The notes under the pieces were generated by a model. The model did not search any database. It was not told the DNA's origin and worked only from the letters and a program-made list of their open reading frames with translations. This document shows positions 37,454 to 43,225 of a stretch of DNA of 64,000 nt, in pieces; position 1 is the first letter of the stretch; the number at the start of each line of letters is the position of its first letter. The position numbers and the translations under genes are program-made. The stretch is from Oscillospiraceae bacterium NTUH-002-81 (GTDB taxonomy: Bacteria; Bacillota; Clostridia; Lachnospirales; Lachnospiraceae): the NCBI GenBank assembly GCA_032620915.1, contig CP136052.1:1464501-1528500 (forward strand), written 5' to 3'.

Positions 37454-38410
37454 ATGAGTGAATATATTTTGGAGGTCAGAGACCTCACGAAGCATTTTAA
37501 AGCGGGGGGCAAGCAGATCGTCCACGCGGTGGACGGCGTCAGCTTTTCGCTGGAGAAGGGAAAAACGCTGGGCATCGTGGGAGAGTCCGGCTGCGGCAAA
37601 TCCAGCTGCGCCAGAACCATTATCCGCATGTATGATCCCACGGCGGGCCAGATCATCCTGGACGGCGACGACATCACGAACCTGCATCAGAAGCAGTTAA
37701 AGCCCTACCGGCGGAAAATGCAGATGATCTTCCAGGATCCGTATGCGTCCCTCAATGCCAGAATGACTGTGCGGGACATCATCGCCGAGCCGCTCATCGC
37801 CCACGGCGTGGTCAGCAGCAAGGAACAGGCCAACGACATCGTCTATCCCATGCTGGAGCGGGTGGGCCTGACCAAGGAGCATGCCAACCGGTACGCCCAT
37901 GAGTTTTCCGGCGGCCAGCGGCAGCGTGTCGGCATCGCCCGGGCACTGGTGCTGGAGCCCCAGCTGGTCATCTGTGACGAGCCCATTTCCGCACTGGATG
38001 TGTCCATCCAGGCCCAGGTCATCAACCTGCTGAAGGATTTCCAGGAGGAAAAGAAGGTTTCCTACCTGTTCATCGCCCATGATCTTTCCATGGTGCGCTA
38101 TGTGTCAGACGATGTGGGCGTCATGTATCTGGGACAGATGGTGGAGCTGTGCGAGGCGGACGAGATCTATGCCCATCCGCTGCACCCGTACACCAAGGGA
38201 CTGCTGGGCAGTATCCCCATCGCCAATCCCCGTCTGGCCAGACAGAAAGAGAAGAGCAGTATCGAGGGCGACATTCCCAGTCCCATCAACCCGCCTGCCG
38301 GGTGCCGGTTCCACACACGCTGTCCGTATGCGAAGCCGGAGTGTGCACAGGAAAAGCCCCAGATGAAGGATGTGGGCGGCGGCCATATGGTGGCGTGCCA
38401 TTTGTTCTGA
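37454..38410 (+). CDS. oppF: peptide ABC transporter ATP-binding protein OppF
   Basis: A 318-residue OppF/DppF-type ATPase that pairs with OppD. Walker A is GESGCGKSSC, the Q-loop is MIFQDPYASLNARM, the signature is FSGGQRQRVGIARAL and Walker B is VICDEPISALDVS. The C-terminal box is GCRFHTRCPYAKPEC. It follows oppD by three bases. A 170-base spacer with hairpins separates it from oppA, which may allow different oppA expression. Confidence 0.95.
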   Translation: MSEYILEVRDLTKHFKAGGKQIVHAVDGVSFSLEKGKTLGIVGESGCGKSSCARTIIRMYDPTAGQIILDGDDITNLHQKQLKPYRRKMQMIFQDPYASLNARMTVRDIIAEPLIAHGVVSSKEQANDIVYPMLERVGLTKEHANRYAHEFSGGQRQRVGIARALVLEPQLVICDEPISALDVSIQAQVINLLKDFQEEKKVSYLFIAHDLSMVRYVSDDVGVMYLGQMVELCEADEIYAHPLHPYTKGLLGSIPIANPRLARQKEKSSIEGDIPSPINPPAGCRFHTRCPYAKPECAQEKPQMKDVGGGHMVACHLF

Positions 38411-38417
38411 TTAATAC

Positions 38418-38459
38418 CATGAGCATAAAAGTGAAGCGTATGCTTCGTGATATGCGAAT
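38418..38459 (+). repeat. 43-base leader repeat, copy B (before oppA)
   Basis: CATGAGCATAAAAGTG then GAAGCGTATGCTTC and TGATATGCGAAT, matching copy A at 31242-31284. Copy A pairs GGAGC/GCTTC where copy B pairs GAAGC/GCTTC. Confidence 0.65.
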
Positions 38460-38466
38460 GTTGTGG

Positions 38467-38544
38467 ATGGATTGTGGGAGCGCGAAGCACGGAGCAATCC
38501 ATGTGATGTGTTTACGAGTTTGAGGGAATACAAGCGTTCCCTGA
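38467..38544 (+). other. hairpins in the oppF-oppA spacer
   Basis: ATGGATTG pairs with CAATCCAT (about 38466-38502), and AGGGAA pairs with TTCCCT (about 38523-38543). Neither has a T run, so they look like processing or stability structures and not terminators. The rest of the 170-base spacer holds only repeat copy B and the oppA ribosome site. Confidence 0.5.
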
Positions 38545-38579
38545 AACATAAATTTTCCAAAAGGAGGAGAAGTGTAGTT

Positions 38580-40274
38580 ATGAAAAAGAAGTTAAGCCTG
38601 CTTCTGACAGCTGCTCTGGCAGCATCCGCAGTGATGACCGGCTGCGGCGGAAGCGACAACAGCGCAAGCGAGCCTCAGACCATCGATGATATCCAGTCTG
38701 AGGAAGCAGACGGCGAAGAGAGCACAGCAGCGGGGGAGCTGGCTGATGCACAGGAACTCACCTTCGTTCTGAACAATGAGCCAGATGGAATCGACCCGAA
38801 CGTGACCAACAATTCCTTTGCGGTACCGTTCCTGGTGAACTGCTTCGAAGGTCTGGTGACCTACAACGAGAAGGGCGAGGTTGTGGCAGGTAATGCGGAG
38901 AGCTGGGAGTCCAACGATGACCTGACTGTATACACCTTCCACTTGAGAGATGGACTGAAGTGGAGCGATGGCAGCGATCTGACCGCCAATGACTATGTAT
39001 ATTCCGCACTGCGTGTCCTGACACCGGCAACTGCCGGCCAGTATGTGAACATGATTTCTGATTATGTGGTAAATGCAGAAGAATTTTACAACGGAACTGC
39101 AAAGGCAGAGGATGTGGGAATCAAGGCTGTGGATGAAAAAACACTGGAGTTCACCCTGAAATCTCCCTGCCCGTACTTCGTTGACCTGGTAAGCATGTGG
39201 GTATATTTCCCGGTACAGGAAGCAACCATCGAGGCAAACGGTGACAAATGGACCAACCAGGCTGACACCTACATCTGCAACGGCCCCTTCAAGATTACGG
39301 AGATGAAGATGGGTGAGAGTGTTGTCCTTGAGAAGAACGAGAACTACTGGGATGCAGCGAATGTAACGCTGGAGAAGCTGACTTACCGTTATATTCTGGA
39401 TACTTCCACCGCACTGACGGCTTATGAAAACGGTGAGGTAGACGGTGTCCGCACCATTCCTGCCAGCGATGTTGCCCGTTTGCAGGCTGACAACGCCGGT
39501 GTGGTAACCGCACCCAGCTATGGTACGGTATACTATAACATCAACTGCAGCGCAGCACCGTATGACAATCCACTGGTAAGAAAAGCACTTTGCCTGGCTG
39601 TTGACCGGGATTCTCTCATCAACAACGTGGCGCAGCTGGATGCAGAGCCTGCTTACAGCTTCCTGGCACCGGGCTATGTGGTAGACGGCAAGGACATTAC
39701 TGAAGGTCGTTCTGACTTCGGTCTTTCTGAAAAAGCAGATCCGGAAGCTGCCAAGGCAGCACTGGCCGAGGCCGGATATCCGGATGGAGAGGGCTTCCCG
39801 ACAGTGAAGCTGACGTTCTATTCTGATGACAACGTAAAGAAGATTGCAGAAGCAATCAAGGAAATGTGGGAGCAGAATCTGGGTATTACGGTTGAAGTAA
39901 GCTCCGCTGACTGGGCAGTATATTATGATTCCATTCAGAGTGGAAACTATGAGATCGGAGCGATGGGATGGAGTGCAGACTATGTCAATCCCATGAGTTT
40001 CCTGCCGCTTCTGTATACAGATGATGTGACCAATAACGCATTCTACAGCAACCCGGACTACGATGCCATCGTAGATCAGATCAAGGTAGAGAAGGATCCC
40101 GCCAAGTTCGCAGAGCTGGTAAAACAGGCTGACGAGCTGGTATCCGCAACCTACCCGGTTGTTCCGCTGTACTACAAGTCTAACAACTACCTTTTAAAAG
40201 ACTACGTACAGGGCGTTTACATGACATCCTCCTCCAACCTGTACTTCAAGAACGCATCCGTTCTTGCAAAGTAA
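38580..40274 (+). CDS. oppA: peptide ABC transporter substrate-binding lipoprotein OppA
   Basis: A 564-residue SBP_bac_5 family lipoprotein. The signal peptide ends at lipobox VMTGC (C22). An acidic linker is followed by the binding fold with FVLNNEPDGIDPNVTNNSFA, TYTF-like VYTFHLRDGLKWSDGSDLTA and the family motif KALCLAVDRDSLI. The ATG at 38580 has AAGGAGGAG about ten bases upstream; the open frame begins at 38463 but that stretch is leader. As the receptor of oppBCDF it would deliver oligopeptides. Placement last in the operon, with a structured spacer, suits higher expression. Confidence 0.94.
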   Translation: MKKKLSLLLTAALAASAVMTGCGGSDNSASEPQTIDDIQSEEADGEESTAAGELADAQELTFVLNNEPDGIDPNVTNNSFAVPFLVNCFEGLVTYNEKGEVVAGNAESWESNDDLTVYTFHLRDGLKWSDGSDLTANDYVYSALRVLTPATAGQYVNMISDYVVNAEEFYNGTAKAEDVGIKAVDEKTLEFTLKSPCPYFVDLVSMWVYFPVQEATIEANGDKWTNQADTYICNGPFKITEMKMGESVVLEKNENYWDAANVTLEKLTYRYILDTSTALTAYENGEVDGVRTIPASDVARLQADNAGVVTAPSYGTVYYNINCSAAPYDNPLVRKALCLAVDRDSLINNVAQLDAEPAYSFLAPGYVVDGKDITEGRSDFGLSEKADPEAAKAALAEAGYPDGEGFPTVKLTFYSDDNVKKIAEAIKEMWEQNLGITVEVSSADWAVYYDSIQSGNYEIGAMGWSADYVNPMSFLPLLYTDDVTNNAFYSNPDYDAIVDQIKVEKDPAKFAELVKQADELVSATYPVVPLYYKSNNYLLKDYVQGVYMTSSSNLYFKNASVLAK

Positions 40275-40284
40275 GAGGCGAAAG

Positions 40285-40770
40285 GTGAAATGCACGATCA
40301 CGACGGAAGGCTTCGGGGATATGGTCTTTGAACTGTACCCCGACCTTGCGCCGATCACGGTAAAAAACTTTGTGGACACGGCCAGAAGCGGTTTCTATGA
40401 CGGCCTGGCCTGGTGCCGCATTGTGAAAGACTATGTGATCCAGGGCGGATCCCCCGACAATGACATCATGACAGACAGTGACTGGCATATTAAAGGGGAA
40501 TTCGAGGAAAACGGCATCGCCAATCCCATCCCCCACAAGCGGGGCGCCATCTCCATGGCAAGGGATGACGGCTACGATACCGCCGGTACCCAGTTTTTTG
40601 TCGTCCATCAGGACGCCCATAAGCTGGACGGCCGCTATGCCGCCTTCGGGGAAATGATCTCCGGCTTCGAAGTGCTGGATCAGATCGCCGCACTGCCCAC
40701 CTCCGGGTCTGAGACCTGGAACAAGCCGGATGTCATGCCGGTCATGAGCAGGGTCAGGATAGAGGAATAA
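40285..40770 (+). CDS. cyclophilin-type peptidyl-prolyl cis-trans isomerase
   Basis: A 161-residue cytoplasmic cyclophilin. Conserved stretches are FELYPDLAPITVKNFVDTA, FYDGLAWCRIVKDYVIQGG (catalytic Arg of the family is R in CRIV), AISMARDDGYDTAGTQFFV and LDGRYAAFGEMISG. There is no signal peptide. GTG 40285 lies 11 bases after the oppA stop, so it reads through from opp. A terminator follows. Confidence 0.93.
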   Translation: MKCTITTEGFGDMVFELYPDLAPITVKNFVDTARSGFYDGLAWCRIVKDYVIQGGSPDNDIMTDSDWHIKGEFEENGIANPIPHKRGAISMARDDGYDTAGTQFFVVHQDAHKLDGRYAAFGEMISGFEVLDQIAALPTSGSETWNKPDVMPVMSRVRIEE

Positions 40771-40804
40771 AAGAAAATAAAAGGACTGCAAAGCGCAGCG
40801 TGGG

Positions 40805-40836
40805 ACAGGATATCGTGAGAGCGGTATCCTGTTTTT
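40805..40836 (+). terminator. terminator after the opp-cyclophilin unit
   Basis: ACAGGATATC pairs with GGTATCCTGT (one G-U), followed by TTTT. Confidence 0.85.
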
Positions 40837-40840
40837 CTGT

Positions 40841-40869
40841 TTGCACCAGGTAAACTTTTCGGGTATACT
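40841..40869 (+). promoter_or_regulatory. candidate promoter for the HIRAN-associated pair
   Basis: TTGCAC at 40841-40846 and TATACT at 40864-40869, 17 bases apart, directly after the preceding terminator. Confidence 0.55.
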
Positions 40870-40897
40870 GGAAACAGATGGAGATAGATGGGACGGA

Positions 40898-41317
40898 ATG
40901 AAAATGTCAAAGAAGAATGAAAAAGATTATCTTTACCTGATCTGGAAAGCAGAAAAAAACGGTAAGCGATATATTGTGGGACAGCTGGCAAAAAATGGCG
41001 AATATGAGTTTCGATATTATGAGAAAGAAATCAGAGAGGCAATAAAGGAAGGATTTGAACCGTTTTTTTGCTTTAGAGAGCTGGACAAAGTATATACAGA
41101 TACGGTGCTTTTTCCTGTTTTTGCAAGTCGCCTGCCGGATCGAAAACGAAAAGACATTGATAAAATTCTGCAAAAATACGGGTTGAAAGAATTTGACGAA
41201 TATGAGTTGTTGAAAAAGAGTGGGGCCAGATTGCCAATAGATAATCTGGAATTTATTGTTCCGCACATGGCAAAGGAACCTGCTTTTGCTTTGGGAGGGG
41301 AAAACAGAGATGAATGA
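40898..41317 (+). CDS. hypothetical protein resembling the N-terminal part of HIRAN/HipA-N-type proteins
   Basis: A 139-residue protein. The pattern GKRYIVGQLAKNGEYEFRY, FFCFRELDKVY and FPVFASRLPDRKRKDIDKIL followed by ELLKKSGARLPIDNLEFI resembles the segment that comes before a HIRAN domain in clostridial proteins and the HipA N-terminal subdomain. No HIRAN domain follows, so the protein is either a short family member or a truncated one. Function unknown. It overlaps the next small gene by eight bases. Its base composition is more AT-rich than the opp operon. Family assignment is from memory and modest. Confidence 0.6.
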   Translation: MKMSKKNEKDYLYLIWKAEKNGKRYIVGQLAKNGEYEFRYYEKEIREAIKEGFEPFFCFRELDKVYTDTVLFPVFASRLPDRKRKDIDKILQKYGLKEFDEYELLKKSGARLPIDNLEFIVPHMAKEPAFALGGENRDE

Positions 41318-41471
41318 AGCTTTTGTAGAATTTATGGAAGATATGAAATTATGGTGTATAGCAGAGCAGCGAGACGGTACGAAGACAATGGATTTCGAAG
41401 ATTTTGTAAAACAGGAAGGTTTTTCTATGGAGGAACTGAAAAAATTAGCTGAAAGCATAGAACTTGAATAA
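41310..41471 (+). CDS. 53-residue hypothetical protein
   Basis: A small acidic helical protein (MNEAFVEFMEDMKLWCIAEQ, ending EELKKLAESIELE). The ATG at 41310 overlaps the end of the previous gene, and GGGAGGGG lies about nine bases upstream, which supports real translation. The two genes form a small operon. A partner role, such as an antitoxin-like or regulatory peptide, is possible but not shown. Confidence 0.6.
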   Translation: MNEAFVEFMEDMKLWCIAEQRDGTKTMDFEDFVKQEGFSMEELKKLAESIELE

Positions 41472-41483
41472 AGATGGAAAAGG

Positions 41484-41542
41484 AAATCCGCCTCAGGATC
41501 GAACGGGTGATGATATCACCGGGGATTCTGGTGCGGATTTTT
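41484..41542. terminator. terminator between convergent genes
   Basis: AAATCCGC (41484-41491) pairs with GCGGATTT (41533-41540), with inner GGTGAT/ATCACC, and Ts follow. It may also serve the minus-strand gene ending at 41553. Confidence 0.8.
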
Positions 41543-41552
41543 GTATAAATTT

Positions 41553-42377
41553 TTATTTAATGCAGAGCAATACAATAAAAGCGACGACAAAAATAATGAT
41601 TGTTGGAAGCCAGATAAAAAAGCGTTTCCGTGATTGACCGACAAGATTCTTCTCTGCCAGATCGTCTAAAATGGTGGTGCGAAGCAGTGTGAGAAGAAAA
41701 CTGATGCCACCGACGGTGATCAGATTGTATCCTACAAAACTGCGCAGAGTAGATTCGTTTTCCAACAACTTTACATTAGTAGAAATCAAGCTGAAGATTG
41801 CTACGAAAACAGCAAGAATAGCCAGTACATTTGCATAGATAGATTTCTCAATTCCTTTGATATCATCTGCTTTTTCTTCTAACTGTCGAATCTGTTTTTC
41901 ATAACTTTTCTTGTAGCCACTTAAACCTGTATACGTTCCAATCTCATCCTTGAACGTACCGTTGTAGGGATGATCAGCAGAACTGCTTAACTGTTCAAAA
42001 ATAATCATAGCATGGCTTTCGCCGGATGTAAGGCTGATCTCATTGGAAGAAATATTGGTCAGGCGAAAAAATACCCGTGTAACATGCCCCGGCTGATAGA
42101 CAGGTGCTGTCACGGAAAGTCCCTGACGAATCCGGCTATTTCGTCCCTGTACGATAGCTGCCATATTATCAGGCATGTGAATGATCTCCTCGGCGGAAAC
42201 CATGACGGATTCTCCGGGTGTTAAAATCTTTGTATGCTGTTCGCCGTTCTCATCAAAAAATGCTTTTGATCTTAAATCATATCCAATATTTGTCACGCAG
42301 TCTGGATCATAGGTATCATTCTGAATCAGATCATGATTTGCAATCAAATCTGAAAGATCGTGGTCTGTTAAAATCAT
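41553..42377 (-). CDS. dCTP deaminase/dUTPase-fold protein fused to a three-helix membrane domain
   Basis: A 274-residue fusion. Residues 1-152 follow the dCTP deaminase fold closely: MILTDHDLSDLI, TNIGYDL, LTPGESVMV, the GRNSRIRQGLSV loop (GRSSLARLGL in Dcd), YQPGHVTRVFFRLTN and HPYNG. The two catalytic positions of E. coli Dcd, D128 and E138, are occupied by Q95 and R105, so deaminase activity looks lost while the nucleotide-binding Arg/Ser remain. A coiled coil (155-178) joins three membrane helices (~181-201, 214-233, 252-272). The layout suggests a membrane-bound nucleotide sensor or effector. AT content is higher than in the opp genes. An XRE gene follows upstream on the same strand. 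Confidence 0.8.
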   Translation of the reverse strand: MILTDHDLSDLIANHDLIQNDTYDPDCVTNIGYDLRSKAFFDENGEQHTKILTPGESVMVSAEEIIHMPDNMAAIVQGRNSRIRQGLSVTAPVYQPGHVTRVFFRLTNISSNEISLTSGESHAMIIFEQLSSSADHPYNGTFKDEIGTYTGLSGYKKSYEKQIRQLEEKADDIKGIEKSIYANVLAILAVFVAIFSLISTNVKLLENESTLRSFVGYNLITVGGISFLLTLLRTTILDDLAEKNLVGQSRKRFFIWLPTIIIFVVAFIVLLCIK

Positions 42378-42406
42378 AGGTCTGCCTCCGTTCTTTCTTT
42401 GCTTAA

Positions 42407-42434
42407 ATTATAACGCAGGTCTGAAAATTTGCAA
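42407..42434 (-). promoter_or_regulatory. promoter of the dCTP-deaminase-like gene
   Basis: On the minus strand TTGCAA (42434-42429) and TATAAT (42412-42407) are 16 bases apart, 30 bases before the start codon. Confidence 0.7.
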
Positions 42435-42499
42435 TACTTAAAACATCAATCTGTCAGATTTTTGAGGAATGATAAAAGTAAAAATGACGAGGATTTAGC

Positions 42500-42850
42500 T
42501 TACATATCAGAATGCGCTGTTTTACAGACAGTCTCTTCTTTCCGGGCGACGAGCCCTTCCGCAATGACAGTCAGTGACTCAAGCTGTCTGTCATCCAAAT
42601 GTTTCAGATACTGGATCAGGGTGTGAAGCTTCTCTGGATTAGTGGTTTCTGTATCAAAGAAATCCTGAGGCGTAATAGAGAGAAATTCACAGATATAGAA
42701 AAAATTCGTCATAGTAGGGAATGCTTTGCCATTTTCAATGGTGTTGATATATCCGGGGTTTTGGCCGATAGACAGACTCATGTCTCTGGCTGAAACTCCT
42801 TTTTTTATGCGAAGCTGGGTGAGACGTCGGGCGAAATCTTCTTCATACAT
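42500..42850 (-). CDS. XRE-family helix-turn-helix regulator
   Basis: About 116 residues. The HTH reads RRLTQLRIKKGVSARDMSLS then GQNPGYINTIENGKAFPTM, a classic Cro/C1 domain. A C-terminal helical part with TLIQYLKHLDDRQLESLTVI is seen in many Firmicutes stand-alone regulators. ATG 42850 (MYEEDF) is taken as the start; an in-frame TTG at 42856 is closer to AAGGACGG. It is divergent from the 43-63 kb locus and could act on that promoter, on the downstream dCTP-deaminase-like gene, or both. Confidence 0.85.
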   Translation of the reverse strand: MYEEDFARRLTQLRIKKGVSARDMSLSIGQNPGYINTIENGKAFPTMTNFFYICEFLSITPQDFFDTETTNPEKLHTLIQYLKHLDDRQLESLTVIAEGLVARKEETVCKTAHSDM

Positions 42851-42874
42851 GTGCAATCACCGTCCTTTCGTCAT

Positions 42875-42954
42875 ATTGTATCGAATAAAGTTGTCAAAAG
42901 TGATGGGATATATCTGTTATTATCGTTGAAATATCGTATTATATGTGATACAAT
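42875..42954 (+). promoter_or_regulatory. promoter of the 43-63 kb locus with flanking inverted octamers
   Basis: TTGAAA at 42926-42931 and TACAAT at 42949-42954 have a 17-base spacer. ATTGTATC at 42875-42882 is the exact inverse of GATACAAT at 42947-42954, which covers the -10. This pair is a candidate operator for the divergent XRE protein. Confidence 0.65.
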
Positions 42955-43063
42955 CAGAAATAACGAGTGAAAGAATACAATATTTTACAGAAAATGTAAA
43001 AAAAAGAAAAAATGTTGAAGTTTGTTAAGAAGACTCTGTTTTGAGAAAAGATAGGATGCAGTG

Positions 43064-43225
43064 ATGGAATTAACAAATGAGATGATGTTTTATGGAGGGA
43101 TGATTCTTGCGGCAGTGAGTGCAGTGGGAATCGTTGTATATGCACTGATCGCGCGTATGCGGAAGATGCGTCTGGATATGCAGTTTGATCAGGAATATGG
43201 GGAGATAAAGAAGGATCATTCATGA
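43064..43225 (+). CDS. 53-residue single-pass membrane peptide
   Basis: MELTNEMMFYGGMILAAVSA begins a 53-residue peptide with one transmembrane helix and a basic then acidic cytoplasmic tail (RMRKMRLDMQFDQEYGEIKK). Its stop overlaps the start of the following kinase (ATGA), a strong sign that it is translated. It is the first gene of the locus. It could be a component or regulator of the membrane complex; no homologue is recognised. Confidence 0.7.
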   Translation: MELTNEMMFYGGMILAAVSAVGIVVYALIARMRKMRLDMQFDQEYGEIKKDHS

